A stretch of DNA of 64,000 nt from Alkalihalobacillus pseudalcaliphilus (GCA_001038565.1 LFJO01000003.1:114848-178847), one strand, 5' to 3'. Positions 10,073 to 19,989 are shown, counted from the stretch's first letter. A program made the numbers and translations. The notes: generated from the letters alone by a model not told the origin.

Positions 10073-11455
10073 ATGGATACAATTAAATCAATCGTAGATG
10101 CCATTAATTCAGTAGTATGGGGACCTATCACCTTATTATTAATTGTAGGTACGGGTGTATTCTTAACTATTCGTCTTGGTTTCTTACAAGTGCGTGATTT
10201 ACCTTACGCCCTTAAATTAACTTTCTCTAGGAGTAAAAAGAAAGATAAGTCGGAGAAGGGAGATATCTCACACTTCCAATCCTTAATGACAGCGATGGCG
10301 GCTACACTCGGTATTGGTAATATGACGGGGGTAGCATCAGCGATTCTCCTTGGTGGAGTAGGGGCTTTAGTTTGGATGTGGCTCGCAGCATTTTTTGGGA
10401 TGGCTACAAAATACGGAGAAGCTATCCTGGCTGTAAAATATCGTACAGTCAACCATAAAGGTGAAATCTCTGGTGGACCGATGTACTACATAGAAAAAGG
10501 CTTAGGTTGGAAATGGTTAGCCTTCTTATTTGCTTTATTTGGCTGTTTAGCATCCTTTGGGATTGGGAATATGACACAATCAAACACCGTTGCAAGGTCT
10601 CTTGAAGGGACGTTTAATATTAACCCGTGGATTACTGGTTTTATTTTAATGGTGTTAACGGCTTTAGTATTATTAGGTGGAATCAAAGGAATTGGACGAG
10701 TTTCAGCAGTATTTGTTCCGTTTATGGCTTTATTTTATATGGCCGGTGGTCTTATTATTATCGTTCTTAATATCACGGAGGTACCTGCTGCATTTGGTGT
10801 AATCTTTGAAGCTGCCTTTAATCCAGAAGCTGTTGGAGGTGGAGCGATTGGTGCCGCGATTCGTTACGGTATTGCTAGAGGTGTATTCTCCAATGAAGCT
10901 GGTTTAGGATCTGCCCCGATTGCGGCGGCGGCTGCCAAAACTGATTATCCAGGTCGACAAGCCCTCGTTTCGATGACAGGAACTTTTCTTGATACGATGA
11001 TTGTTTGTACGATTACAGGTCTTGTCATTGTCATGAGTGGATTACATTTAGAGTTTTTAGGTGATGGAAATGCAGCACCTAATATTACAGGTGGAGCATT
11101 TGAATCGTTCTTACCTGGTTATGGTAACTTAATCGTTGTTTTTGGTATCATCTTCTTTGCTTATTCAACGATTATTGGTTGGTCTTATTACGGTGAGAAG
11201 TGTTTTGGTTACATTTTTGGAGACAGGAATACGATTTATTACAAAGTAGTCTTCTGTATTATCGTTATGATCGGTGCCGGTCAGTCGGTGCAACTTGTTT
11301 GGGATATTGCTGATATTTTCAATGGTTTAATGGCTATACCAAACTTAATTGCCCTGTGTCTCCTTTCAGGAGTTATAGTCGCAGAGACAAATAAATTTAA
11401 AGAAGTTAGGAAAAAAGAAAAAGAGGAAGAAAAGAAACAAAAGCTTGCAAGCTAA
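10073..11455 (+). CDS. Alanine/glycine/glutamine:cation symporter (AGCS family)
   Basis: Integral membrane Na+ or H+ coupled amino-acid uptake protein, 460 residues with about ten or eleven membrane segments. Family signatures are the GNMTGVASAI segment near residue 82, GGPMYYIEKGLG near 134, IARGVFSNEAGLGSAPIAAA near 268, and a Lys/Glu-rich cytosolic tail. The ATG has GGGAGGAAAAGAGG upstream. B. subtilis has several paralogues (AlsT, GlnT and others), and the substrate cannot be settled from sequence. The gene is an addition relative to the B. subtilis ykt region and stands alone between terminators. Confidence 0.9.
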   Translation: MDTIKSIVDAINSVVWGPITLLLIVGTGVFLTIRLGFLQVRDLPYALKLTFSRSKKKDKSEKGDISHFQSLMTAMAATLGIGNMTGVASAILLGGVGALVWMWLAAFFGMATKYGEAILAVKYRTVNHKGEISGGPMYYIEKGLGWKWLAFLFALFGCLASFGIGNMTQSNTVARSLEGTFNINPWITGFILMVLTALVLLGGIKGIGRVSAVFVPFMALFYMAGGLIIIVLNITEVPAAFGVIFEAAFNPEAVGGGAIGAAIRYGIARGVFSNEAGLGSAPIAAAAAKTDYPGRQALVSMTGTFLDTMIVCTITGLVIVMSGLHLEFLGDGNAAPNITGGAFESFLPGYGNLIVVFGIIFFAYSTIIGWSYYGEKCFGYIFGDRNTIYYKVVFCIIVMIGAGQSVQLVWDIADIFNGLMAIPNLIALCLLSGVIVAETNKFKEVRKKEKEEEKKQKLAS

Positions 11456-11476
11456 TCAGACTTACAACAACCCGAT

Positions 11477-11507
11477 AAAAGGATGAGCAACCATACTCAT
11501 CCTTTTT
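11477..11507 (+). terminator. Intrinsic terminator after AGCS symporter
   Basis: 11-bp stem AAAAGGATGAG / CTCATCCTTTT (11477-11487, 11496-11506), 8-nt loop, T5. Confidence 0.9.
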
Positions 11508-11684
11508 CTAATTGAATGAGAATGAAAGAAGGCAATAATCTTACAACTTAAGATTGTTAAATAGGTTTGGATGACACAGGAATCACAGTCATGGCTTTCA
11601 TTTAAAAAACCGAAATCTTTTCTTTCTGACAATTAGTGTGTCATAATAAACAATAAATGCTTAAATCAAATTGAGGTGTCTTAC

Positions 11685-12491
11685 ATGTCATTACATTGGA
11701 ATGAAATTGAGAAGATTGCTAAAGCTTGGACAATTGAAGCAGGCGAAAATATAAAAAAAGCATTAGAAAATCCGATTGAAGTTAAAGCAAAATCAAACCC
11801 AGATGATTTAGTCACACAAGTAGATAAGGAAACCGAACAGTTTTTCTATCAAAAAATCAAAGAAACCTTTCCAGGGCATCAATTTTTAGGAGAAGAGGGA
11901 GTAGCAGAGGAAGGGAAATTGAATTCTTTAGACGGTACGGTATGGATTATTGACCCTATTGATGGAACGATGAATTTTGTGCATCAAAGATATAATTTTG
12001 CGATCTCTGTTGGGGTTTACCATGAAGGTGTAGGCATGATTGGAATCATTTATGATGTGATGTCCAATGAGATGTTTCATGCAAGAAAAGGGGAAGGTGC
12101 TTTTTTAAATGATGATGAACTCTTGCCAGTTAAAGAACGCCCTTTACATGAGGCAGTGATTGGCGTCAATGGAAGGTGGCTTGTTGAAGAAAGGAATGTG
12201 TATCAGAACCCTCTAAGAGCTCTCGTTCGTGACGTAAGAAGTATTCGTTCTTATGGTTCAGCAGCCATCGAAATGGCTTATGTTGCTGCCGATCGTTTGG
12301 ATAGTTATATCAGTGTCAAATTGTCTCCTTGGGACTATGCAGCAGCTCTTGTAATATTAAATGAAGTTGGGTGTGTGGCGTCCTCTTTTTCAGGTGAAAC
12401 ATTGTCACTGTTAGAGTCAGGTACAGTTGTTACCGCGAAACCACAATTACATAAAGAAGTGATATCGCTATATCTAGGGGAGGAATTTTAA
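11685..12491 (+). CDS. suhB: Inositol monophosphatase family protein (YktC/SuhB)
   Basis: Mg2+-dependent sugar/inositol phosphatase of the IMPase fold, 268 residues. Metal-site residues are all present: E70-E71 in GEEG, D90 and D93 in DPIDGTMNF, and W216-D217 in SPWDYAA. ATG 11685 is chosen because GAGGTG lies 7 bases upstream; the GTG at 11676 is part of that site. Position after yktB matches B. subtilis yktC. The natural substrate is unknown. The next gene starts on the base after its stop, so they form a tight operon. Confidence 0.92.
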   Translation: MSLHWNEIEKIAKAWTIEAGENIKKALENPIEVKAKSNPDDLVTQVDKETEQFFYQKIKETFPGHQFLGEEGVAEEGKLNSLDGTVWIIDPIDGTMNFVHQRYNFAISVGVYHEGVGMIGIIYDVMSNEMFHARKGEGAFLNDDELLPVKERPLHEAVIGVNGRWLVEERNVYQNPLRALVRDVRSIRSYGSAAIEMAYVAADRLDSYISVKLSPWDYAAALVILNEVGCVASSFSGETLSLLESGTVVTAKPQLHKEVISLYLGEEF

Positions 12492-13376
12492 ATGCAAAAA
12501 GTTGGTTACATAGGTCTTGGAACGATGGGATTTCCTATGGTTCAGCATTTAATAAAAAATGGATTTGACGTATATGTCTTGGATGGTAGAGGAAAGTATG
12601 AGGAAGCGGTCAAACTCGGAGCAAAGACTCTATCTTCCCCAAAAGAAATAGCTGAAAAAGCAGATATTGTGATGACTTGTTTACCTCTTCCTCAAACATT
12701 AACAGCGGTTTATGAGGGAGAGAATGGATTACTGGCAGGTGGTAAAAAAGGAACCGTTTTTATTGACCATTCAACAGCTGACAGAAATACCGTGCAAAAC
12801 TTATCGGGATTAGCGAAACAGCAAGGTTCAGAATTTATTGATGCTCCGGTAAGTGGAGGACCAATGGGGGCAATCGCAGGTAATTTAACGATTATGTGTG
12901 GTGGTTCTGAAAATACATTTTCCAAAGCAAAAGCGGTCATGGAATGTTATGGTGAATATATTGTATTAGTTGGTGAAGTGGGCAGCGGAACAGTCGTGAA
13001 ATTGCTTAATAATATGTTGATAGGGGTCCATCAAGCAGCATTGGCAGAATGTTATATTATGGCGGAGAAAAGTGGCGTTGACCCAAGTGTTGCCTATGAC
13101 TTAATTAAACGAAGTTCTGGGTTCTCAAAAAGTATGGACTGGTCGGTTGATGCCATACTCGATCGTAAATTCGAAGCAAGATTTTCTTTGAATTTATTAC
13201 ATAAAGATATTGGGTTAGCTTTAGATTTAGCTAATGAAATCAATATGCCTCTAGATATGGTTAAGCTAGGTGAGCAAAAAGTAGCAGAAGCCAAAGAAAA
13301 ATATGGGCATGAAGACATTTGTGCAGTTGTCAAACCATTAGAAGAAAAGACAAATATATCCCTCCAAAGAAAATAA
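12492..13376 (+). CDS. NAD(P)-dependent beta-hydroxyacid dehydrogenase (HIBADH family)
   Basis: 3-hydroxyisobutyrate / tartronate-semialdehyde reductase type enzyme, 294 residues. The Rossmann motif GLGTMG (8-13), substrate motif DAPVSGG (116-122 region), and catalytic K170 with N173/N174 in GTVVKLLNN are present. It begins immediately after the suhB stop with a GGGGAGG site inside suhB, so the pair is translationally linked; this is not the B. subtilis arrangement. Substrate not predictable from sequence. The 3' intergenic region holds a dispersed repeat and a terminator. Confidence 0.88.
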   Translation: MQKVGYIGLGTMGFPMVQHLIKNGFDVYVLDGRGKYEEAVKLGAKTLSSPKEIAEKADIVMTCLPLPQTLTAVYEGENGLLAGGKKGTVFIDHSTADRNTVQNLSGLAKQQGSEFIDAPVSGGPMGAIAGNLTIMCGGSENTFSKAKAVMECYGEYIVLVGEVGSGTVVKLLNNMLIGVHQAALAECYIMAEKSGVDPSVAYDLIKRSSGFSKSMDWSVDAILDRKFEARFSLNLLHKDIGLALDLANEINMPLDMVKLGEQKVAEAKEKYGHEDICAVVKPLEEKTNISLQRK

Positions 13377-13404
13377 AATACTAATAGCCAAGCCCAAGTC
13401 ACGT

Positions 13405-13656
13405 CGGCACAAACTATTGCCCATTCGTAACTTTCATACAAAACCCACATGGCGAAGCCCGATTCACTTCGCCACCAACAAAGATGAAAGTAGTGGCGAC
13501 TGTTCAACTGTTGGCACGTTTACAACTCGATCACCATCAGCAGTCGGCCTGAACAAAAACAGGGAGCACTGTCCTGCTAAGGTCATTTATCGCAAGATGG
13601 ATGACGAGCTAACTTCACGGCACAAACTATTGCCCATAAGTATCTTTCATACAAAA
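13405..13656. repeat. Dispersed intergenic repeat, copy A
   Basis: Non-coding element, about 85% identical by eye to 49738-49946 over ~210 bases and partly to 27327-27445. In this copy the ~38-base end module (GGCACAAACTATTGCCCAT, then CTTTCATACAAAA) is present at both ends, 13405-13443 and 13619-13656. A nested hairpin is visible: outer arms ACTTTCAT (13430-13437) / ATGAAAGT (13484-13491), inner arms TGGCGAAG (13450-13457) / CTTCGCCA (13467-13474). It fills most of the gap between the dehydrogenase gene and ylaF. Confidence 0.85.
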
Positions 13657-13695
13657 AGACTACCGTTAGCCATCCGCTAATTAGGTAGTCTTTTA
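13653..13695. terminator. Bidirectional terminator at the end of repeat copy A
   Basis: Stem AAAAGACTACC (13654-13664) / GGTAGTCTTTT (13684-13694), with an inner TTAGC / GCTAA stem. It overlaps the last bases of the repeat and lies between convergent suhB-dehydrogenase and ylaF. Confidence 0.85.
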
Positions 13696-13750
13696 TCGTT
13701 TCGTTTGATTAGAGTTCATATATAACAATGAGTATAAAAATAATAGTAGG

Positions 13751-13936
13751 TTAAATCTCGCTTGATTCCCGTGCTCGTTTTTTTAACGTAAAGCCAAGGC
13801 CCATGGCAACGATAATGCCAATAAATGCGAAGCAAGCAATTAATACACTACGTTCAGCAATCGCTACACCAATAATCATAATACAAAAAACGGTTATGGA
13901 AGCCAACAATAAAAATAATAGGTTTTCCTTCTTCAC
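13751..13936 (-). CDS. ylaF: Small membrane protein YlaF (DUF5325-like)
   Basis: 61 residues with two predicted membrane segments (about 5-27 and 31-51) and a basic C-terminus (FTLKKRARES), as in B. subtilis YlaF. GTG start at 13936 with AGGGGG 8-9 bases upstream. It is divergent from typA, the same relation as in B. subtilis. Function unknown. Confidence 0.82.
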   Translation of the reverse strand: MKKENLLFLLLASITVFCIMIIGVAIAERSVLIACFAFIGIIVAMGLGFTLKKRARESSEI

Positions 13937-14068
13937 ATTAATTACCCCCTATTTCCGTGAACATGATCTAGTGTACCCTGTATTTCGCAAAAGAAAAAGG
14001 CTAATGTTGTGACAAAAAAATTAACCTTTTTAATTATAAAGGCAGATTACCTATTTTCAGTTTGTTTG

Positions 14069-14077
14069 TGATATACT
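14069..14077 (+). promoter_or_regulatory. Extended -10 promoter for typA
   Basis: TG-A-TATACT (TG at 14069-14070, TATACT at 14072-14077), 35 bases before the typA ATG. There is no good -35, consistent with an extended -10 element. Confidence 0.45.
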
Positions 14078-14111
14078 TATACAGTTAAAGTTGAACTAAG
14101 GAGAGAATTGA

Positions 14112-15953
14112 ATGACAGAATATCGTAACGATATCAAAAATATTGCGATTATTGCCCACGTTGACCACGGAAAAACGACTTTAGTAGATGAACTACTTAA
14201 ACAGTCTGGAACATTTCGTGTCAATGAACAAGTAGAAGAAAGAGCGATGGATTCTAACGCGATTGAAAAAGAGCGCGGAATTACAATCCTAGCCAAAAAT
14301 ACAGCGATTAACTATGGAGATACACGTATCAACATTTTAGATACACCAGGCCACGCAGATTTTGGTGGTGAGGTTGAACGTATTATGAAAATGGTTGACG
14401 GTGTTTTATTAGTAGTAGATGCCTATGAAGGCTGTATGCCACAAACACGTTTTGTATTAAAGAAAGCATTAGAACAAAAATTAACACCAATCGTTGTTGT
14501 CAATAAAATTGACCGAGATTTTGCTAGACCGACAGAAGTTGTTGATGAAGTTATCGACTTATTTATTGATCTTGGTGCAGACGAAGACCAATTAGACTTC
14601 CCAGTTGTGTATGCTTCAGCGATTAACGGAACAGCAAGCTTAAATCCAGAGCAACAAGATGAGAATATGAACTCACTATTTAATACGATTGTTGAGACAA
14701 TCCCATCACCTGTTGATAACAGTTCTGAACCATTACAATTCCAAGTAACAATGCTTGATTATAATGATTATTTAGGTCGTATTGGAATTGGCCGTGTATT
14801 CCGCGGGACGATTGAAGTTGGCCACCAAGTAGCCTTAATGAAATTAGATGGTTCTGTGAAGCAGTTCCGTGTAACAAAAATGTTTGGTTTCTTAGGGTTA
14901 AAGCGTATTGAAATTACTTCGGCTAAAGCCGGGGATTTAATTGCTGTATCTGGTATGGAAGAAATTAACGTTGGTGAAACAGTTTGTCCGGTAGATCACC
15001 AAGATGCTCTACCTGTTTTACGTATTGATGAACCAACATTACAAATGACGTTCTTAGTTAATAATAGTCCATTTGCAGGTCGTGAAGGGAAATGGGTAAC
15101 AAGCAGAAAGTTAGAAGAGCGATTAATGGCTGAGCTTGAGACGGATGTAAGCTTACGTGTAGAACAAACTGAATCACCAGATGTCTGGATTGTCTCAGGG
15201 CGTGGAGAATTACACTTGTCCATTTTAATTGAAAATATGCGTCGTGAAGGTTTTGAATTACAAGTATCAAAACCAGAAGTTATTATTCGTGAAATTGATG
15301 GAGTACGCTCTGAGCCTGTTGAGCGTGTGCAAATTGATGTACCTGAAGAATATACAGGTTCAGTGATGGAATCATTAGGTGAGCGTAAAGGTGAAATGGT
15401 CAATATGACAAACAACGGTAATGGCCAAGTTCGCTTAGAATTTATGGTGCCTGCTCGAGGATTAATTGGTTATACAACTGAATTCCTTACCCAAACGCGT
15501 GGTTATGGAATTATTAATCATTCATTTGATAGTTATCAACCAATGACAGCTGGACAAGTTGGCGGACGCCGTCAAGGAGTGCTTGTTTCTATGGAAACAG
15601 GTAAAGCCAGTCAATATGGTATTATGCAAGTTGAAGACCGTGGTACAATCTTTATTGATCCAGGTACCGAGATTTATGAAGGTATGATTGTAGGAGAGCA
15701 TACAAGAGAAAACGATTTAACGGTAAATGTAACGAAAATGAAAGCACAAACGAATGTGCGTTCAGCGACAAAAGACCAAACCGTTACGATGAAAAAACCT
15801 AGAATTATGTCTCTTGAAGAAGCGCTTGAGTATTTAAATGATGATGAGTATTGTGAATTAACACCTGAATCGATTCGATTACGTAAAAAGATTTTAAATA
15901 AATCAGAGCGTGAGCGAGTAGAAAAGCGTAAAAAACTTTCTCAACAGTCTTAA
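14112..15953 (+). CDS. typA: Translational GTPase TypA/BipA
   Basis: Ribosome-binding GTPase of the EF-G class (B. subtilis YlaG). G-domain motifs: AHVDHGKT (15-22), RGIT (55-58), DTPGH (77-81), NKID (131-134). They are followed by domain II, EF-G-like domains and the BipA-specific C-terminal domain ([10 protein letters not shown] region). Length 613 is normal. The family acts in ribosome assembly and stress translation. The ATG has AAGGAGAG upstream. It begins the + strand unit typA-ylaH. Confidence 0.97.
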   Translation: MTEYRNDIKNIAIIAHVDHGKTTLVDELLKQSGTFRVNEQVEERAMDSNAIEKERGITILAKNTAINYGDTRINILDTPGHADFGGEVERIMKMVDGVLLVVDAYEGCMPQTRFVLKKALEQKLTPIVVVNKIDRDFARPTEVVDEVIDLFIDLGADEDQLDFPVVYASAINGTASLNPEQQDENMNSLFNTIVETIPSPVDNSSEPLQFQVTMLDYNDYLGRIGIGRVFRGTIEVGHQVALMKLDGSVKQFRVTKMFGFLGLKRIEITSAKAGDLIAVSGMEEINVGETVCPVDHQDALPVLRIDEPTLQMTFLVNNSPFAGREGKWVTSRKLEERLMAELETDVSLRVEQTESPDVWIVSGRGELHLSILIENMRREGFELQVSKPEVIIREIDGVRSEPVERVQIDVPEEYTGSVMESLGERKGEMVNMTNNGNGQVRLEFMVPARGLIGYTTEFLTQTRGYGIINHSFDSYQPMTAGQVGGRRQGVLVSMETGKASQYGIMQVEDRGTIFIDPGTEIYEGMIVGEHTRENDLTVNVTKMKAQTNVRSATKDQTVTMKKPRIMSLEEALEYLNDDEYCELTPESIRLRKKILNKSERERVEKRKKLSQQS

Positions 15954-15991
15954 CCTAACTGTAGGTTATATGTAGAAAGGGTGTAGGACGT

Positions 15992-16327
15992 ATGGACGTA
16001 CAATTCACTGAAGAACAACTAGCCGAAATAGAAAGTCTGTCTTGGCTAATGAGAGCGACGGCTGAAAATAGTTGGATTGGCTTTGGGGCTTTTGTTCTGA
16101 TTGTGGCATTAGCGATTCTCGTTTTTAATTTAGGGTTTGCGAGAAAGCTCCCTATTTTGAAGATGGTAGTCATTTACATTTTATTAATTATTGGCTGTTT
16201 TGTTTTATGGTTCCTTGAGTTCCTATTTGGTGCACCAATGATTGCTGTATTAATTATTTCAGCACTGATACTCGGAGCGTACCGGTACCGTCTCTATCGA
16301 CATCGACAAACGGAACAACCTGAATAG
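15992..16327 (+). CDS. ylaH: Membrane protein YlaH
   Basis: 111 residues with three predicted membrane segments (about 27-48, 54-72, 75-94), an acidic N-terminus and a basic, polar C-terminus (RYRLYRHRQ). GAAAGGGTGTAGG precedes the ATG. It follows typA by 38 bases and shares its terminator, as in B. subtilis. Function unknown. Confidence 0.85.
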   Translation: MDVQFTEEQLAEIESLSWLMRATAENSWIGFGAFVLIVALAILVFNLGFARKLPILKMVVIYILLIIGCFVLWFLEFLFGAPMIAVLIISALILGAYRYRLYRHRQTEQPE

Positions 16328-16337
16328 AAATGAAATG

Positions 16338-16377
16338 AAAAGGAGAGTGTTGGGTTAAACCCAATCACTCTCTTTTT
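16338..16377. terminator. Bidirectional terminator, ylaH / ylaI
   Basis: Stem AAAAGGAGAGTG (16338-16349) / CACTCTCTTTTT (16366-16377), with an inner TGGG / CCCA. It overlaps the last codons and stop of ylaI on the opposite strand. Confidence 0.88.
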
Positions 16378-16558
16378 CATTTGTGTGTTCTGTTGGTAAT
16401 GTTCCTAATTCCTTACGTTCATTAGTACGTGTGGCGATTCGGTCATGACAAACCTCACACATATACGTATGAATAGGACGGTTTCTTAACCTTTTAGCTA
16501 ATAAGATATGGTCATCAATTTTATCAACTTTATCACATAGAACGCATTTTACTCGCAT
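16355..16558 (-). CDS. ylaI: Small zinc-ribbon protein YlaI (DUF2197)
   Basis: 67 residues with two CXXC knuckles, C5/C8 and C34/C37, expected to bind one zinc. ATG 16558 is chosen because GGGAG lies 8 bases upstream; the open frame extends six codons further without better support. Position opposite ylaH matches B. subtilis. The next B. subtilis gene, the lipoprotein gene ylaJ, is absent; 275 bases without a gene separate this from ylaK. Function unknown. Confidence 0.85.
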   Translation of the reverse strand: MRVKCVLCDKVDKIDDHILLAKRLRNRPIHTYMCEVCHDRIATRTNERKELGTLPTEHTNEKESDWV

Positions 16559-16851
16559 GTTTTCCACTCCCATCAACAGTTGTTTCTATCTTTATCCAAT
16601 TTTTGAAAGTATAAACGAAGAAATATATGAAATGGTTGTCTATATGTAGTGTAACTTTTTTCATTAGAATTGAAAATGTTTTTTTGAGTTTCAATGAAAA
16701 CATGTCAATTCGTCGATATCTCGTCTATCTTCCCTTAATCGTTCATACATTTTTTATTAAGGGGACTAAGCCATGTTCATGGACATAATTGTTCATTATG
16801 CATATTTTATATAAAAGCATGTGAAACGAACTTCAGTCAGGAGGCGGAATA

Positions 16852-18180
16852 TTGAACAAAATCTACGTCTTAGATACTAACGTGCTCTTACAAGACCCTC
16901 ATTCTATTTATTCGTTCTTGGATAATGAAATCGTAATACCTGCCATTGTATTAGAAGAAGTTGATTCAAAAAAAAGAAATATGGATGAAGTGGGTCGTAA
17001 TGCGAGGCATTTTTCAAAACTTATTGATAAATTAAGAGAGAAAGGTAAGTTACATGAAGGGATAAAATTAGAGGAAACAGGCGGTACGTTAAGGGTGGAG
17101 CTGAATCATCGCTCTTTTGAAAGAATGAAGGGCTCTTTTGCTGAAATGTCTAATGACAATCGAATCATTGCCGTTGCTTTGAATTTAACCGTAGAAGAGA
17201 AGCAAATCGGGAATAGAGAAGTGATTTTAGTAAGTAAGGATGCATTAGTTCGTGTGAAGGCGGATGCACTAGGCATCGTTGCTGAGGATTTTCTCAGTGA
17301 TCGGGTTGTAGAAAATGATGCTGTATATCGTGGATATGTAGAAAAATATGTAGATGCTGATATGATTAAAAGTTTTTTTCAAAATCAACTTTTACCTGTT
17401 CAGCTTTTTGAAAAACAAAAATTTTTTCCTCATCAATTTGTCATTTTAAAGGATGCGTTAGGAAGCTCAAGTTCTGCTTTGGGGAAAGTGGATGCTTATG
17501 GAAAATATATAAAGCCTTTTTTACAGGAGTCTGAACAAGTCTGGGGCATAAGACCTCGAAATGTTCAACAAAGAATGGCCTTCGAATTATTACTTCGAGA
17601 TGATATTGAGTTAGTGACCATGATTGGGAAGGCAGGAACAGGAAAGACTTTACTATCATTAGCAGCTGGACTCATGCAAACCGAAGATTTAGGGAGGTAT
17701 AAGAAATTAGTAGTCGCAAGACCTGTGGTTCCAATGGGGAAGGATATTGGTTATTTACCAGGAGAAAAAGAAGAAAAATTAAAACCATGGATGCAACCGA
17801 TTTATGATAATTTGGAATATCTATTTAATACGAAAAAACCGGGTGAGTTAGAGCATATACTGGCAGGAATGGGCTCTATCCAAGTTGAGGCTTTAACCTA
17901 TATTCGTGGTCGAAGCATTCCAGACCAGTTAATTATCATTGATGAAGCCCAAAACCTTACAAAACATGAAGTGAAAACGATTATAACTCGAGTTGGCGAA
18001 AGAAGTAAAATCATTTTAATGGGTGATCCACAACAAATTGACCACCCTTACTTGGATGAGTTTAATAACGGATTGACCTATGTGGTCGAGACATTTAAAG
18101 AGGAGCAAGTGAGTGGTCATATAAAGCTTGTAAAAGGAGAACGTTCAGGGCTCGCACAATTAGCAGCAGACTTATTATAA
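16852..18180 (+). CDS. ylaK: PIN domain - PhoH-type ATPase YlaK
   Basis: Fusion of an N-terminal PIN-type nuclease domain (about 1-150; acidic residues at D8 in LDTN, E35/E36 and D130) with a C-terminal PhoH P-loop ATPase (Walker A GKAGTGKT at 259-266, Walker B IIIDEAQN at 361-368). PIN-PhoH proteins of other bacteria have RNA-unwinding and nuclease activity; the role here is inferred from that. TTG start at 16852, 8 bases after AGGAGG. Length 442 is as in B. subtilis. Confidence 0.92.
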   Translation: MNKIYVLDTNVLLQDPHSIYSFLDNEIVIPAIVLEEVDSKKRNMDEVGRNARHFSKLIDKLREKGKLHEGIKLEETGGTLRVELNHRSFERMKGSFAEMSNDNRIIAVALNLTVEEKQIGNREVILVSKDALVRVKADALGIVAEDFLSDRVVENDAVYRGYVEKYVDADMIKSFFQNQLLPVQLFEKQKFFPHQFVILKDALGSSSSALGKVDAYGKYIKPFLQESEQVWGIRPRNVQQRMAFELLLRDDIELVTMIGKAGTGKTLLSLAAGLMQTEDLGRYKKLVVARPVVPMGKDIGYLPGEKEEKLKPWMQPIYDNLEYLFNTKKPGELEHILAGMGSIQVEALTYIRGRSIPDQLIIIDEAQNLTKHEVKTIITRVGERSKIILMGDPQQIDHPYLDEFNNGLTYVVETFKEEQVSGHIKLVKGERSGLAQLAADLL

Positions 18181-18238
18181 AAAGCCAGCACTAACAAAAA
18201 AAGAGAGTAGTTACTCATTTGGATTAGTATCCAACATC

Positions 18239-18271
18239 AAAAAGCCGGTCAATGTTCAACCGGCTTTTATT
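18239..18271. terminator. Terminator between ylaK and ylaL
   Basis: AAAAAGCCGGT (18239-18249) / ACCGGCTTTT (18259-18268), 9-nt loop. A5 before and T4 after allow use on both strands; the genes are convergent. Confidence 0.88.
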
Positions 18272-18312
18272 ACAGATAGGACTCTTAAATCACTTAGCGT
18301 ACATCGTTTAAG

Positions 18313-18822
18313 TTAAATCAAAGAGATTCTTTGCACATCTTTAATAGGGTTCTCACGATTACTTCCATCAGCAAAATAAAGATGAATAGGGCCATCGTCC
18401 TTTAATGGTTTACCCTCATAAGAAAAGCCAGCAATCATACTCGTAATATCAGCTAATGAATAGGTAAAAGCTTCCCCGGATTTTGTTACAATCCTAGCGG
18501 CGGTTGCCTTTTCACTTGGATTAGCATTACGAATGAAAGGCTCAATAGCTATACCGTAAGATGACTGAAATAGTTCTTTTTTATTATAAGAAATTTTATT
18601 ATCATTGGAATTAGGGTTTGGTGCTTCATTACCCTCGATAATTTCTTTATCCCACTGTGCTGAAATGGCTTTACGATAAGCGATTTCTGGATCCTCTTTT
18701 TGCTCCTTCGCTGTAAAAGCATCCTTTAAGTGGACTTTGCGCTCATCAAAAATCCAAACAGAAGGATCGATCGTTAAAGGATGAGCCACCTCACCGTCAA
18801 TAAAAAAAACAAATTCTTTCAT
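18313..18822 (-). CDS. ylaL: YlaL family protein
   Basis: 169 residues, soluble, no signal peptide. The pattern FFIDGEVAHPLTIDPSVWIFDERK at the start (quoted in part) and its place between ylaK and the glutaminase gene match YlaL. Some databases name relatives peptidyl-prolyl isomerases, but I see no recognisable isomerase motif. The ATG has GGGAGGG 8 bases upstream. Confidence 0.8.
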   Translation of the reverse strand: MKEFVFFIDGEVAHPLTIDPSVWIFDERKVHLKDAFTAKEQKEDPEIAYRKAISAQWDKEIIEGNEAPNPNSNDNKISYNKKELFQSSYGIAIEPFIRNANPSEKATAARIVTKSGEAFTYSLADITSMIAGFSYEGKPLKDDGPIHLYFADGSNRENPIKDVQRISLI

Positions 18823-18954
18823 ACATTACCCTCCCACAATCATATATGCCTCAATAAATATTCGGTTAAAAAAGTAAATCTAGATCATCCTATTAAAGTA
18901 TAAATAGTTTTAGCAAATTTGTCACACTTTGATTAGGAAGGATTGAAGATTGAT

Positions 18955-19881
18955 ATGCTTTGTCAGAAACAACAGGATTTAGATGAGATGGTTGCAGAAG
19001 CAAAAAAAGAAGCAAAAAAAGGAGAAGTAGCTACCTATATACCAGCCCTAGCAAAAGCAGACCCGAATATTTTAGCTGTTTCCATTTTTGATGGGGCAAG
19101 TCATTGCTTTGTATCAGGAGATAGTGAGCATCTCTTTACCTTACAAAGTGCCTCAAAGGTGATAACGTTAGCTTTGGCTTTAATGGACTGTGGAGAAGCT
19201 GTTGTGTTTGAAAAGGTTGGAATGGAGCCAACAGGCGATCCTTTTAATTCAATTTCAAAATTAGAAGCTCAATTTCCATCAAAACCACTTAATCCCATGA
19301 TTAATGCGGGGGCTTTGGCGGTGAGCTCATTAATAAAAGGAGAGACGGCTCAGGATAAACTTCAATACCTTTTACACTTTATTCATCGGCTAAGTGGGAA
19401 CAAACATATAACGTATAATAAAGAAGTGGCAAGGTCTGAGTATGAAACAGCAGACTTAAACCGAGCTTTAGCATATTTTTTGAAACAACATCATATTATC
19501 GAGGGAGATGTCAATTTATTAATTGAATTTTACACGATGCAATGTGCGATTGAGTTAACATGTGATGACTTAGCTAAAATTGGATTTGTTTTGGCGAACG
19601 AAGGGAGGAATCACGAAGGGGAAGTTATCATGCCTTATGAGATTGCTCGATTAGTAAAAACATTTATGGTAACTTGTGGTATGTATAATGCCTCGGGCGA
19701 ATTTGCAATCAAGGTAGGCATTCCGGCTAAAAGTGGTGTATCAGGCTGTATTCTTGGAGCTGTTCCTAATCGTTTAGGGATCGGTATTTATGGACCTGCA
19801 TTGGATGAAAAAGGGAATAGTTATGCAGGTATGAAAATACTTGAACTTCTAGCCGCTCACTATCATTTGAGTATTTTCTAA
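18955..19881 (+). CDS. glsA: Glutaminase (YlaM/GlsA2 type)
   Basis: Serine-dependent beta-lactamase-fold enzyme that hydrolyses glutamine to glutamate and ammonia. Catalytic S65-x-x-K68 lies in TLQSASKV; PTGDPFNS, PLNPMINAGAL and the SGVSGC segment are family hallmarks. From ATG 18955 the protein has 308 residues and begins MLCQ, close to B. subtilis YlaM (MVCQ). An in-frame TTG at 18943 is too close to the AGGAAGG site. Position after ylaL is as in B. subtilis. Confidence 0.94.
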   Translation: MLCQKQQDLDEMVAEAKKEAKKGEVATYIPALAKADPNILAVSIFDGASHCFVSGDSEHLFTLQSASKVITLALALMDCGEAVVFEKVGMEPTGDPFNSISKLEAQFPSKPLNPMINAGALAVSSLIKGETAQDKLQYLLHFIHRLSGNKHITYNKEVARSEYETADLNRALAYFLKQHHIIEGDVNLLIEFYTMQCAIELTCDDLAKIGFVLANEGRNHEGEVIMPYEIARLVKTFMVTCGMYNASGEFAIKVGIPAKSGVSGCILGAVPNRLGIGIYGPALDEKGNSYAGMKILELLAAHYHLSIF

Positions 19882-19989
19882 AAAAATGTTGGGACTAATG
19901 CGTGCAAACCTATTGAAAATGATTGCATTTTTCGAGCAAAAAAGATACTATATTTAGTAAGGATATTTAGAGCCTGAGGAGGGGACAAC

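Noticed and set aside
13417..13680. 87-codon open frame inside repeat copy A
   Set aside because: The frame is not kept in copies B and C, which share the DNA; conservation is of the palindromes, not of a protein.
16577..16851. Search for ylaJ remnants between ylaI and ylaK
   Set aside because: No lipobox or reading frame seen; only an 8-bp inverted repeat (CCCTTAAT / ATTAAGGG) and a short palindrome CCATG-TT-CATGG.
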